DNA of 64,000 nt from Streptomyces smyrnaeus (lineage in GTDB: Bacteria > Actinomycetota > Actinomycetes > Streptomycetales > Streptomycetaceae): contig NZ_JAFFZM010000020.1 of NCBI RefSeq assembly GCF_017676345.1, positions 1-64,000 of the forward strand, in the 5' to 3' direction. Each line of letters begins with the position of its first letter. Position 1 is the stretch's first letter. Position numbers and translations under genes: made by a program. Below the pieces are notes generated by a model, which saw only the letters and a list, made by a program, of their open reading frames with translations, did not search any database and was not told where the DNA came from. Of the stretch, positions 1 through 9,152 are shown piece after piece.

Positions 1-2
1 TT

Positions 3-167
3 GGTGCCACTCCGCCCGCACCGGCGTTACCGGCAACGCTGGGCGGGAGGGAGCCGAAAATTACGTTGCCGGTGTCTCCTTTGCGGGAGGAGTCGCACCG
101 GCGACGCTCCCGCAGGGTCGTCACCGGCGGGTCCATGGGCCTCAAGTCGGTGGGGGACTTCACGTAA
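3..167 (+). CDS. C-terminal fragment of an unidentified protein
   Basis: An open frame enters from the left edge in frame 3 and ends at a TAA, giving 54 residues. The tail ends in a basic stretch (EESHRRRSRR) followed by VVTGGSMGLKSVGDFT, which reads like a genuine protein C-terminus. No family can be named from this fragment. A competing minus-strand frame opening at an ATG near 136 also runs off the edge, so the assignment is tentative. The sequence beyond the left edge would settle it. Confidence 0.4.
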   Translation, partial: GATPPAPALPATLGGREPKITLPVSPLREESHRRRSRRVVTGGSMGLKSVGDFT

Positions 168-204
168 GGCAATGGCTTTTGTGATTGCGGCAGGGGGGTC
201 CTAG

Positions 205-327
205 GGGGGCGGAGCCCACCTAGCGGGGGGTGTAGGGGGGCGGAGCCCGCCCTACGCCCGTCCGGCGAGGACCGGGGGTTTGGGGGCGGAGCCCCCAACA
301 ACAGACCGGGTACGAGGGCTGAGGCCC
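205..327. repeat. GC-rich intergenic hairpin cluster (GGGGGCGGAGCCCCC type)
   Basis: The gap holds three copies of a GGGGGCGGAGCCC-type motif, one of them the perfect hairpin GGGGGC-GGA-GCCCCC, followed by CTGAGG-C-CCTCAG. Short dispersed hairpins of this kind are common between Streptomyces genes and often act as terminators. It separates the left-edge gene from the convergent molybdenum enzyme operon, so a bidirectional terminator role is likely. Confidence 0.6.
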
Positions 328-2706
328 TCAGCCATTGGCGGCGGCGCCAGTGGAGCAGGCGGCCTGGGGACGAATCGGCATGCGATTGACAGGCCGCCCC
401 GTCGCCGCCCGCACCGCCCCCGCCACAGCCGCCGGCGTCACGACAACCGGCGCCGAGGAGGCGGCCTTCGCCCCGAAGGGGGCCACCACGTCCCGTTCCT
501 CCACCAGCTTCACCACGCGAATGTCCGGCGTGTCCAGCGCGGTCGGCAGGGCGTAAGCCGTGAAGTCGGCGTGCCGCACGACGCCTTTGGCCACTCGCAG
601 GTGTTCGGTCAGTGCGGTGCCGATGCCCTGGGTGACGCCGGCCTCCAGGCGGGCCCGCAGTTGGCGGGGGTTGAGGACGGCGCCGACGTCCTGCGCGAGC
701 GCGACCTCGACCACCCGTACCGAGCCCAACTCGATGTCGACGTCCACCACGGCGCGTACGGCGGCGAAGGCGAGGCCGACGAAGGCGTCGCCTTGTCCCC
801 ACTCGTCGAGTGGCTCCGTGGGGTGGGGGCGGCACTGCGCGGTCGCCCACAGTTCTTTGCCCTCCAATGCCTCGGCCACTGTCGTCGAGAGCACCCCGTC
901 GTAGGAGGTGATCTTGCCGTCGGCGATGGTCAGCAGTTCGGTGGACATGCCGAATTTGGCCGCGAGCGGCTGGAGCAGTTGGGTGCGCACCATTTTCGCG
1001 GCGCGCTCCACCGCGCCGCCGGAGACCCAGGTGTGCCGTCCGCGGCCACTGGCTCCGGACGGGGGCTGGTCCGTGTCGACGGATGCCACATGCACTTCGT
1101 CGACGCCCAGCACGTCCTGCACGATCTGCCGGGCCAGTGTGTCGAATCCCTGCCCGGACTCGACGGCCGCGCACATCACCGTGGCCACCGGTCCGTTGAC
1201 CTTCACCGTCGCGGTGGAGACCTCGTCGGTGCCCTCGGCGCCCAGCATGTGCACCATGCCGAGTGCGTAGCCGACGCCCCGGCGTACGGCCGCGGGGTCG
1301 CCGGCGCCCTCGGGTCCGCCGGGCAGCAGCCAGTCCTCCTCGGGCGCGTCCTTGGGCAGCGGCGGCAGCGGCGCCTCGTGGACGGCTTCCAGCAGTTCGG
1401 CCACCGGTGCCGGGCAGGTCACGGTCTGGCCGGTGGGCAGCAGGTCTCCGGTGGCCATGACGTTGCGCATCCGCACCTCGACCGGGTCGAGTCCCAGCCG
1501 TTCGGCCAGCTTGTCCAGCTGGCCCTCGTAGGCGGCGCACACCTGCATGGCGCCTTCGCCACGTACATGTCCGGAGGGCGGGTTGTTGGTGCGTACGACC
1601 CAGCCGTCGATCACCGCGTGCGGCACCACGTACGGCCCGCAGGCGAACGAGACGGCGGCGGCCAGGGCGTCCGAGGAGGTGTCGGCGTAGGCGCCGCCGT
1701 CCAGCAGGATCTGGGCCTCCACCTTGACCAGCTTGCCCTCGCTGTCGGCGTGGTGGCGGTAGCGCAGCAGGGTGGGGTGGCGGTGTGCGTGGCCGAGGAA
1801 GGACTCCTCGCGGTTGAGGGCGATCTTCACCGGGCAGCCGGTGCGCATGGCCAGCAGGCCCAACGGGACCTGGAGTGCCGCGTCCTCGCGGTCGCCCATG
1901 GCGCCGGGCACCCCGGTGACGACGATCTTGACCTGTTCGGCGGGCAGTCCGAAGCAGGCGGCGGCCAGGTCGCGGTCGGTGTGCGGGTCGGTGGAGGCGG
2001 TGTAGATCTCCACGCCGCCGTCCGGGCGCGGCACGGCCAGTGCCGCCTCGGCGCCGATGGGTGCCGGGTCCTGCCGGCCGATCCGGTAGAGCCCCTCCAC
2101 GACGACGTCGCCGGTGGCCTCCGGGTCGCCGTAGCGCAGCGGGATGTGGCGCAGCAGGTTGCCGTCCGGGTGCAGCGGTTCGGCCTCGAACGACTTCTCC
2201 GGGTCGGTGACCGGCTCCAGCACCTCGTACTCGACGGCGATGGCCGCGGCGGCCAGTCGTGCCGTGTCGGGGTGGTCGGCGGCGACGGCGGCGATCGGTT
2301 CGCCGTAGTAGCGCACCATGTCCCGTGCGAACGCCGGCTGGTCGGCGATCTTTCGCCCGTGGGCCGAGTCGCCGGGGACGTCCTCGTGGGTGATGACCGC
2401 CCGGACGCCGGGCATCTTCGCGGCCTCCTCGGTGTCGATCGCCAGGATCCGCGCGTGCGGGTGCGGCGACCGGTGCACGGCCGCCCACAGCAGTCCTTCG
2501 GCCCACAGGTCCGCGGCGTACGGGAAGGTGCCCTGCGCCTTGGCGTAGGAGTCGGTGGGCAGGACGGAGGCGCCCAGGCCGTGCGGCTCGGGCTCGCTGC
2601 GGGCGCCCGGCAGCGGGGTGCCGCCGGGCGGGGTGGTCGCTGTCCCTGGGCCGCCCGCACCGGGTCCGGGGCCGGCGCCGGTGTGACCGTCAGCCGTTTC
2701 CGTCAT
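328..2706 (-). CDS. Xanthine dehydrogenase family, molybdopterin-binding subunit
   Basis: This 792-residue protein is the large catalytic subunit of a molybdenum hydroxylase, expected to hydroxylate purines or aldehydes with water as oxygen donor. After a Gly/Pro-rich leader (about 50 residues) comes the alpha/beta hammerhead domain (from SYAKAQGTFPYAADL), then the molybdopterin-binding core. The usual arginine loop appears as GHVRGEGAMQ (near residue 377), a divergent form, and the C-terminal QGIGTALTEHL (near 690) sits where the active-site glutamate loop is expected. It is the last gene of a three-gene operon with the [2Fe-2S] and FAD subunits upstream on the same strand; the gap to the former is about 105 bp. 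No XdhC maturation gene is visible nearby. Substrate cannot be told from sequence. Confidence 0.9.
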   Translation of the reverse strand: MTETADGHTGAGPGPGAGGPGTATTPPGGTPLPGARSEPEPHGLGASVLPTDSYAKAQGTFPYAADLWAEGLLWAAVHRSPHPHARILAIDTEEAAKMPGVRAVITHEDVPGDSAHGRKIADQPAFARDMVRYYGEPIAAVAADHPDTARLAAAAIAVEYEVLEPVTDPEKSFEAEPLHPDGNLLRHIPLRYGDPEATGDVVVEGLYRIGRQDPAPIGAEAALAVPRPDGGVEIYTASTDPHTDRDLAAACFGLPAEQVKIVVTGVPGAMGDREDAALQVPLGLLAMRTGCPVKIALNREESFLGHAHRHPTLLRYRHHADSEGKLVKVEAQILLDGGAYADTSSDALAAAVSFACGPYVVPHAVIDGWVVRTNNPPSGHVRGEGAMQVCAAYEGQLDKLAERLGLDPVEVRMRNVMATGDLLPTGQTVTCPAPVAELLEAVHEAPLPPLPKDAPEEDWLLPGGPEGAGDPAAVRRGVGYALGMVHMLGAEGTDEVSTATVKVNGPVATVMCAAVESGQGFDTLARQIVQDVLGVDEVHVASVDTDQPPSGASGRGRHTWVSGGAVERAAKMVRTQLLQPLAAKFGMSTELLTIADGKITSYDGVLSTTVAEALEGKELWATAQCRPHPTEPLDEWGQGDAFVGLAFAAVRAVVDVDIELGSVRVVEVALAQDVGAVLNPRQLRARLEAGVTQGIGTALTEHLRVAKGVVRHADFTAYALPTALDTPDIRVVKLVEERDVVAPFGAKAASSAPVVVTPAAVAGAVRAATGRPVNRMPIRPQAACSTGAAANG

Positions 2707-2811
2707 GCCGCCGCCTTTCTGTGCTTGCGTGCGCGGGGCGCGCCGGTGCGGGGCGCGCTGCCGCCAGGGGACGCGCTGCCAGGGGGCGCGCTGCTGCGAG
2801 GGCCGCGCGCA

Positions 2812-5469
2812 TCAGGACTCGCCGCCGTTGTCGGGGTGCCGGGTCTGGTGCGGGATGTGCGCGCCGTAGGTGCCGTCGTCGTACGTCCCACCGTCGTAGG
2901 CCCCGTTGTCGTACGCTCCGCCGTCGTACGTCCCGTGGTGGCCGTGCGCCGCCGGGTCGTAGTCGTAGCCGCCGCCCTGCGGGGCGCCGTAGCCGCCGGT
3001 CGGGTAGCCGCCCTGGTCGTAGCCACCTTGGTCGTAGCCGCCCTGGCCGTACTGCTCGTAGGGGGCGGGCTGTTGGTAGCCGCCCGGCTGCTGCTCGGGG
3101 ACGCCGTGGCCGTAGCCGCCCTGCGGGTCGTAGCCGCCCTGGCCGTGACCGGCCGGGCCGGGCTGCTGTCCGGTTCCCGGCCCGCCGGGGCCGTCCGGCT
3201 GCCGGCCGGTGGCCGCCTGCGCCTCCGCCTCGGCCGCCTCGCGCTCGGCCTGGGCGGCGCGCTGCTCGACGACCGTACGGACCGCGTCCAGCACCCCGCG
3301 GTAGCCCGAGCACCGGCACAGATTGCCGCTGATCGCCTTGCGGGTCTCCAACTCGGTGGGCGCGTGGTTGCCCTCCAGCAGGTCGTGCACGGTCATCGCG
3401 AGTCCCGGCACGCAGAACCCGCACTGCACCGAGCCGCTCTCGGCGAGCGCGCACTGCACATCGGAGGGGGTGCCGTCGGCCGACAGCCCCTCCACCGTGC
3501 GTACTTCGCTGCCCGCCGCGGTGGCGGCGGGCACCAGGCAGGCGGCCACCAGCCGGCCGTCCACCTGCACCGAGCAGGCGCCGCACTCGCCCTGGGAGCA
3601 ACCGTCCTTGGCCCCGGCGAGGCCCAACCGCTCCCGCAGCACGTACAGCAGCGACTCGCCGATCCACGCGCTGGCGACGGGCCGGTCGACGCCGTTGACC
3701 CGCAGGACGTACGAGACGTGCGGGTGCTCGTCCTCCGTGTCGACGGCTTCGGGGAGCGGCGCGGTGTCGCCGTCGCCGTCCTCCGCCGGGCCGGTGCCGC
3801 TGTGCTGGGACGGCTCGGCGGACGGCTCCTCGGAGCTCCCCTCGGGCTCGGGGTCCGCACCGCCGTCGGTGCCCGGCTCGGCGCCCGCGTCGGCCCCTTC
3901 GGCTCCGGCGGCCGTATCCGCTTCCCCGGCACCGGTACCGGCACCGCCGGCCGGGTCCGGGGCGTCGGCGTCACCGGCCTGACCGGTCCGCGGTGCGGCG
4001 TCCGGCTGGGTGGCGGGGGTGGGTTCGGGCTCCGGCTGCTGCGGTGCGGCCTGCTGCGGTACCGGGGCGGGCGCCGGGGCGGCCTCGGCCAGGGAGGTCA
4101 CCTCGGAGTCCGCGTTGCTCTCCGGCCCGGCGGGCGGGGCGGGCGGCTCGCTGGCGACGATCCCGGCACCGGCGGCGGGCTGCGGCTCGGCGGGCAGGGG
4201 CTGCTGCTCGGCGGGCGCGGCGTCGGTCCGCTCGGTGGTGGGCGCGTCGGGGAAGCTGTAGGCAGCCGCCGGGGCGCTGCCCGGTGCCTCCTCGGTCGGC
4301 CAGGCGTCCGTGCCCGGCTCCTGCGGAGGCAGCGGCCCGGGGCCGACCGCCTCGGATGCGCTCCCGGGTGCGGGCGCCGTGCTGTCCCAGCTCGGCGCCG
4401 AGGTCGGCGAGGAGGGCGCGGAGGGCGCCCAGGCGTGTGCGGTCTCCGTCCCGGGGGCGCCGGGACCGGGCTGGGAGGACCCGGGAACGGGCGTGCCCGA
4501 GGCGGGCGTGCCGGGCACGGGTGTACCGGTTGCGGGCGTGCCGGGCACGGGTGTGCCGGAAGCGGGCGTGCCGGTTGCGGGTGAACCCGGCGCGGGCTGC
4601 GCGGGCTCCTCGTCCGCGGTCGCCGCGCGGGCCACACCGGTACCGAGGGGGCGGCGTCCCGTGCGGGCCTCGTGGGAGCCCGCGAGCGCGGCGGCAGCAC
4701 CCTGGCCGAGCCCGGCGGGCGGCGCGGCGCCGGCCGGGCCCGTGGCAGCGCCGGGGACGTCGTGGCCGCTCTGCCCGCCGAGCGTGTCGTGCGGATCCGG
4801 CGCACCGGCCGGGCCGTGCTCCGGTGAGCCGCCGCCGGGACCGGCTTCGGGACCGGCTTCGGGACCGGCTCCGTACTGACCGGCCCGGCCGTAGGGCCCC
4901 GGCTGTCCGTACTGCCCCGGCTGTCCGGGCCCGCCGCTGCCCTGCTCGCCGTTCTCCGGTGCGAACGGCAGCACCCAGTGGCCCCCGGCGGCCGGATCGG
5001 TGCCCGCGGCGGGGGGCAGCGCTCCGGAGCCGCTGCCGGGCTCCGCGGCGGTGTGGGAGGACGGGTCGATGGGCGGCGGGGTGTAGCCGCCCTGCCCGGT
5101 GCCGGGGGCGGCCAGCGGCACGTCCTCGGCGAACTCCCCGAAGCCCCCGCTGGGCAGCTGCACGAAGGCGGTGGCGTCGGCGTCGTACTCGCCCCCGCCC
5201 CAACTCCTGGGCACATGCTGCCCGTACGCCGCCTCCTGGGTGTAGGGGGCGTATCCGGCGTCGGCGCCGGCGCCGTGCGCGGACTCGGCGCCGTGCGGGG
5301 CGGCGTAGGGCTCGCCGTACTGTTCGGCGCCGCCTGTCGGGTTGCCGTACTCGTCTGTGTCCGTGTGCGCGCTCACGTGTCCGTGCGGATCCGCACCCGC
5401 GTGCGGCCCCGCGCCCCCGTTCCGGTTTCCGTTCCCGTTGCCGTGTGGTGCCTGTGGTGTGCCGCTCAT
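2812..5469 (-). CDS. [2Fe-2S] subunit of molybdenum hydroxylase with giant low-complexity tails
   Basis: The 885-residue product carries the small iron-sulfur subunit of the enzyme inside much longer disordered sequence. Family members are usually 150-200 residues. The plant-type ferredoxin cysteines (CSQGECGACS, near residue 623) and the second cluster (CGFC near 681, CRCSGYRG near 720) are intact, so the electron-transfer domain spans about 582-737. Residues 1-580 are Pro/Gly/Ala/Glu-rich with tandem (P)GTPxxGTP repeats. Residues 738-885 are rich in GGYDQ/GGYGx and GAYDxG repeats. Its ATG overlaps the stop of the FAD subunit gene (ATGA), which fixes the start and implies translational coupling. 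The role of the tails is unknown. Confidence 0.88.
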   Translation of the reverse strand: MSGTPQAPHGNGNGNRNGGAGPHAGADPHGHVSAHTDTDEYGNPTGGAEQYGEPYAAPHGAESAHGAGADAGYAPYTQEAAYGQHVPRSWGGGEYDADATAFVQLPSGGFGEFAEDVPLAAPGTGQGGYTPPPIDPSSHTAAEPGSGSGALPPAAGTDPAAGGHWVLPFAPENGEQGSGGPGQPGQYGQPGPYGRAGQYGAGPEAGPEAGPGGGSPEHGPAGAPDPHDTLGGQSGHDVPGAATGPAGAAPPAGLGQGAAAALAGSHEARTGRRPLGTGVARAATADEEPAQPAPGSPATGTPASGTPVPGTPATGTPVPGTPASGTPVPGSSQPGPGAPGTETAHAWAPSAPSSPTSAPSWDSTAPAPGSASEAVGPGPLPPQEPGTDAWPTEEAPGSAPAAAYSFPDAPTTERTDAAPAEQQPLPAEPQPAAGAGIVASEPPAPPAGPESNADSEVTSLAEAAPAPAPVPQQAAPQQPEPEPTPATQPDAAPRTGQAGDADAPDPAGGAGTGAGEADTAAGAEGADAGAEPGTDGGADPEPEGSSEEPSAEPSQHSGTGPAEDGDGDTAPLPEAVDTEDEHPHVSYVLRVNGVDRPVASAWIGESLLYVLRERLGLAGAKDGCSQGECGACSVQVDGRLVAACLVPAATAAGSEVRTVEGLSADGTPSDVQCALAESGSVQCGFCVPGLAMTVHDLLEGNHAPTELETRKAISGNLCRCSGYRGVLDAVRTVVEQRAAQAEREAAEAEAQAATGRQPDGPGGPGTGQQPGPAGHGQGGYDPQGGYGHGVPEQQPGGYQQPAPYEQYGQGGYDQGGYDQGGYPTGGYGAPQGGGYDYDPAAHGHHGTYDGGAYDNGAYDGGTYDDGTYGAHIPHQTRHPDNGGES

Positions 5470-6404
5470 GCGAGAGCCCTCCCGAGTCCTCGGCGGGCCA
5501 GTGTCGCCACCGTACGCCGCAAGTGCAGCGCCGCGGGCGGAAGCTGGGGTACCGCGCCGGGAGTGCCGTCGGCGCCCTCCTCCGGCATCGGGTCGGGGAT
5601 GCACGCCATCGCGACGTACTCCCCGAAAGCGGACAGCGCCTCGGGGGCCAGCGACCGCTCGCCGTCCCAGTCGATGAGCGAGGCGATCCACTGCTCGGCC
5701 TCCAGCGGGCGCAGCGGCATCGGTGCGACGGCGCCCACCGCGCAGCGCACCCCGCGCCGCATCGGGTCGAGCACGACGGCGACGGAGGCCAGCGCACGGC
5801 TGGGCCCGGTGCGGCTGGTGGCCTTGAGGAACGTCTGCGGCGCGTGCAGCAGCGGCACCTTCACATAGCCCACGACCTCGCTGGGCCGGAGCATGTCCAT
5901 CCCCGCGAGCAGATGGCTGACCGGCAGTTCGCGGCGCGACCCTTCCGGGCCCGCGATGGAGAGCGTGGCCTCCAGCGCGGCCAGCACGGGGAGTGCGTCC
6001 CCGGTGGGCGACGCGCTGACGATGTTGCCGCCGAGCGTGCCCGCGTTGCGGATCTGCGGGGGCCCCGCGGCGCGCGCGGCGGCGGCGAGCGCGGGGATGA
6101 GCGCGGCGAAGTCGGGGCGGCCCATGCGCGCGTGGGTGAGCCCGGCGCCGAGCACGGCGTACCCGTCCTGGTACGACCAGCCGCGGATCTCGCTGATCCG
6201 GCCGAGGCCGACCAGCGCGGCGGGGCGCAGCTGGCCGGAGTTGACGTCGGCCATCAGATCGGTGCCCCCGGCGACCGGCACGGCGGCGGGTTGGGCCAGG
6301 AGCGCGGAGACGGCCTCGTCCAGGGTGGTCGGCAGCATGACAGCAGGGGGCACAGCCTGCGCGGCTCGTTCGCCGTCTGGTGCATGCCGTACGTGCGTGC
6401 TCAA
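5466..6404 (-). CDS. FAD-binding subunit of molybdenum hydroxylase (CoxM/XdhB type)
   Basis: This is the medium subunit, which passes electrons from the iron-sulfur clusters to FAD. The FAD-binding signature VAGGTDLMADV lies near the N-terminus and PQIRNAGTLGGNIVSASPTGD in the middle; the C-terminal CO-dehydrogenase flavoprotein domain follows. I chose a TTG start (STHVRHAPDG..., 312 residues) because a purine-rich GGAAGGGG lies just upstream and homologues begin close to this point. An ATG 45 codons earlier would add sequence with no family resemblance. It is the first gene of the operon and overlaps the next by 4 bp. Confidence 0.88.
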   Translation of the reverse strand: MSTHVRHAPDGERAAQAVPPAVMLPTTLDEAVSALLAQPAAVPVAGGTDLMADVNSGQLRPAALVGLGRISEIRGWSYQDGYAVLGAGLTHARMGRPDFAALIPALAAAARAAGPPQIRNAGTLGGNIVSASPTGDALPVLAALEATLSIAGPEGSRRELPVSHLLAGMDMLRPSEVVGYVKVPLLHAPQTFLKATSRTGPSRALASVAVVLDPMRRGVRCAVGAVAPMPLRPLEAEQWIASLIDWDGERSLAPEALSAFGEYVAMACIPDPMPEEGADGTPGAVPQLPPAALHLRRTVATLARRGLGRALA

Positions 6405-6563
6405 CCTGCTGCCCCTTCCCCGACATACCGGGCTCCCGGCTGCACTGCCGTACGGTACGTGCTCACAGCCCGGACGAGGCAACTCTGGCATATCTCGGCC
6501 CCCGCCCGACACGAGGGCCAGGGATGGGCGCTTTCGCACCTTTTACCGAGGAGCCGGCCTCTC

Positions 6564-8219
6564 TCACTCCAGCGGCCGCCCCGCGATTCCCGGCCGCCGC
6601 TGCCAGGGACGAGGCCCGGAAAGGGGGCGGTACTCGACCCCGCAGGCGTCGAGGCGGGGAAGGTGTGCCGCCGCCAGGCGCTCGGCGAACTCGTCGTAGG
6701 AGTGCCCCGGCCCGGCCCAGGCCACCTCCGCGACGGCGGCGAGCCGCGGAAACACCTGGTAGTCGACGCGCTGCGAACTCTCCGCGCACTCGGTCCACAT
6801 GTTGGCCTGCAGCCCCAGTACCCGCCCGGCGTGTCCGCTCTCCGCGAGCCGTGCGGGCACCGGCCGCACCTCGTACACGTCTTGCAGCGACGCCACCCGG
6901 CCCAGCGGCACCGGCTCGTCCTCCCCCGGCGCCTGCCGCCGGTCGAGGTACACCTCGTGCTCGGGACACATCACCACATCGTGGCCCGCCTCGGCGGCGG
7001 CGATGCCCCCCTCGTACCCCCGCCAGGAGGAGACGACGGCACCCGGCGTGAGGCCGTCGCCCCCGAGGGTGCCTCCCTCCAGGATCTCGTCCCAGCCGAC
7101 CATCCGCCGCCCCCGCTCGGCGAGCCAGCGGTCGAAGTGCCGCACCATCCACGCCTGCAGGGCGTCCTCGTCGCGCAGCCCCTCGCGGGCGATGCGCTCC
7201 TGGGCGACAGCCGAAGCCCGCCACTGCTCCTTGGGGGTCTCGTCGCCGCCGATGTGGATGAAGGGGGACGGAAAGACGTCGAGCACCTCCTCCAGCACGT
7301 GCTCGTAGAAGCGCAGGACGTCGTCCGTGGGGGCCAGCAGCTGCGGGCTGACACCCCAGTCGGTCCACACCTCGAGCGCGGAGGTGTCGACGACGTCCGT
7401 GTTGCCCAGCTGCGGATAGGCGGCGATCGCGGCCTGCGAGTGCCCGGGGAGTTCGATCTCGGGTACGACGGTGATGTGCCGTTCGGCGGCGTACGCCACG
7501 ATCTCGCGCAGATCGTCCTGGGTGTAGTGGCCGCCGTGCGGGCGCTCGTCCCACAGCGGGGAGGCCCGGTGCCCCACCCGGGTGCGGGAGCGGGAGCCGC
7601 CGACCTCGGTCAGCCGTGGGTAGCGGCGGATCTCCATCCGCCACCCCTGGTCGTCGGTCAGGTGGAGGTGGAAGACGTTCAGCTTGTGCACGGCGAGCAG
7701 GTCGAGGAGGCGCAGCACACCGTCCTTGGGCATGAAGTGCCGGGCCACGTCGAGCATCAGGCCGCGCCAGGCGAACCGCGGGGCGTCCTGGACGCGGCAC
7801 GGCGCGATCCGCCACTCGCACCGGGGGCCGGCCCGCCGGAACGCCGCGGGCGGCAGCGCCTGGCGCAGCGTCTGGAGGCCCCGGAACACCCCTGCGGCGT
7901 CCCCGCCCTCGATCAGCGCGCGATCGGCCGTGACCTCCAGCCGGTAGGCCTCGGGGCCGAGTCCGGCATCCAGCCTCAGCTCCACGGTGTTGCCCGGCGC
8001 CCCCTCGTCGTCCGGCGCCCCTCCGTCGTCCAACGCCCGCTCGCCCTCCTCCCGGAAGGGCAGCACGGACTGGCCGCGCAGCCAGCGGGCCACCTCCCGC
8101 AGACCGGGTGCGGGCTCCACGACGAGGGCCGTACCGCTCCCCCAGACGAAGGGCGGTCCGTCGCCCTCCCGTACGTCACGGGCGCGCGGCACGAGCCCCG
8201 CCCAGCCGGTGGCCGACAT
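6564..8219 (-). CDS. Beta-N-acetylhexosaminidase, glycoside hydrolase family 20
   Basis: The 551-residue enzyme should release GlcNAc (or GalNAc) from the non-reducing end of short amino-sugar oligomers by substrate-assisted catalysis. An N-terminal GH20b-like domain (to about 140) precedes the catalytic barrel. The key HIGGDE motif (near residues 320-326) supplies the Asp-Glu pair, and WRGLMLDVARHFMPK and HLHLTDDQGWR are classic GH20 blocks. There is no signal peptide, so it should work in the cytoplasm. It lies downstream of two sugar permeases and a binding-protein gene on the same strand, with a 45-bp gap, which fits uptake and then hydrolysis of chitooligosaccharides. Confidence 0.92.
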   Translation of the reverse strand: MSATGWAGLVPRARDVREGDGPPFVWGSGTALVVEPAPGLREVARWLRGQSVLPFREEGERALDDGGAPDDEGAPGNTVELRLDAGLGPEAYRLEVTADRALIEGGDAAGVFRGLQTLRQALPPAAFRRAGPRCEWRIAPCRVQDAPRFAWRGLMLDVARHFMPKDGVLRLLDLLAVHKLNVFHLHLTDDQGWRMEIRRYPRLTEVGGSRSRTRVGHRASPLWDERPHGGHYTQDDLREIVAYAAERHITVVPEIELPGHSQAAIAAYPQLGNTDVVDTSALEVWTDWGVSPQLLAPTDDVLRFYEHVLEEVLDVFPSPFIHIGGDETPKEQWRASAVAQERIAREGLRDEDALQAWMVRHFDRWLAERGRRMVGWDEILEGGTLGGDGLTPGAVVSSWRGYEGGIAAAEAGHDVVMCPEHEVYLDRRQAPGEDEPVPLGRVASLQDVYEVRPVPARLAESGHAGRVLGLQANMWTECAESSQRVDYQVFPRLAAVAEVAWAGPGHSYDEFAERLAAAHLPRLDACGVEYRPLSGPRPWQRRPGIAGRPLE

Positions 8220-8264
8220 GACCGGTCCTCCTTGTGTGAGGTGCTTGGTTGCCTGTGTGAGGGC

Positions 8265-9152
8265 TTACTTGACCGCGCCGCCCAGTCCGGAGACCAGGCG
8301 GCGGTGTACGCAGACGAAAAAGATGAGCACGGGCACGGTCATCACCGTGGAGGCGGCCATCACCCCGCCCCAGTCGGGGGTCTCGGTGTCGAAGAAGACC
8401 AGCAGCGCCATCGGCAGTGTGGAGTTCTCCGTCGCGCTGATGATGAACGACTTGGCGAACAGGAAGTCGTTCCAGGTGGAGATGAACGAGAACACGCTCG
8501 TGGCGACGAGTCCGGGAAGGACCAGCGGGAAGAGGATCTGCCACAGAAAACGCGTCCGGCTCGCTCCGTCGATGAACGCCTGTTCCTCCAGCGCCTCGGG
8601 GACGGCCTTCACGAAGCCGCGCAGCATCCAGATGGCGAACGGCAGCGAGAACGCCAGATGCGGAAGGATGAGGGAGAAGAGGGTGTTGAGCGCGCCGATG
8701 TCCCGCATGAGGAAGAACAGCGGAATGGTCAACGCCTCGACGGGCACCATCTGGGCGACCAGGAAGAGGATGAGCAGCGTGGTCCGCAGCCGGAACCGGA
8801 AGCGGGCCACGGCGGTCGCCGCGAGGAAGGCCAGCAGCGCGGAGGCGACCACGACGGTGCCCGCGACCAGCAGGCTGTTGAGGAAGTACCGCCCGAAATC
8901 CTGCTGCTCGAAGACGCGCCGGAACGCGTCGAGGGACGGCGAGAGCGTCCAGGGAACGGGGTGGTCGGAGCGGACCTCACCGGCCGGTTTGAACGCCGAG
9001 AGCACCATCCAGTACAGCGGGAAGGCGACGACGGCGGCAATGAGGACGGCGGCGCCGTCGGCTGCGAGCCGCCCCGGTTTCCGTATCCACGACCGCGTCC
9101 CGGCGCCCGGCCCCGGGCGCGTCCGCGATCCGGCACCGACGTCCGCGCTCAT
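8265..9152 (-). CDS. Carbohydrate ABC transporter permease (CUT1, MalG/NgcG type)
   Basis: This 295-residue inner membrane protein forms half of the translocation pore of a sugar importer. It has about six hydrophobic segments and the EAA-type cytoplasmic loop EALEEQAFIDGASRTRFLWQ, which docks the ATPase. The first transmembrane segment follows a basic Arg/Gly-rich leader. The ATG overlaps the stop of the upstream permease (ATGA). Together with that permease, the lipoprotein and the hexosaminidase it forms one operon. The operon has no ATPase gene, so a shared ATPase such as MsiK is presumably recruited. Confidence 0.9.
   Translation of the reverse strand: MSADVGAGSRTRPGPGAGTRSWIRKPGRLAADGAAVLIAAVVAFPLYWMVLSAFKPAGEVRSDHPVPWTLSPSLDAFRRVFEQQDFGRYFLNSLLVAGTVVVASALLAFLAATAVARFRFRLRTTLLILFLVAQMVPVEALTIPLFFLMRDIGALNTLFSLILPHLAFSLPFAIWMLRGFVKAVPEALEEQAFIDGASRTRFLWQILFPLVLPGLVATSVFSFISTWNDFLFAKSFIISATENSTLPMALLVFFDTETPDWGGVMAASTVMTVPVLIFFVCVHRRLVSGLGGAVK

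Noticed and set aside
2812..6426. A 1204-residue fusion of FAD and iron-sulfur subunits
   Set aside because: The first 319 residues are an out-of-frame reading of the FAD subunit gene. The ATGA overlap gives the real start.
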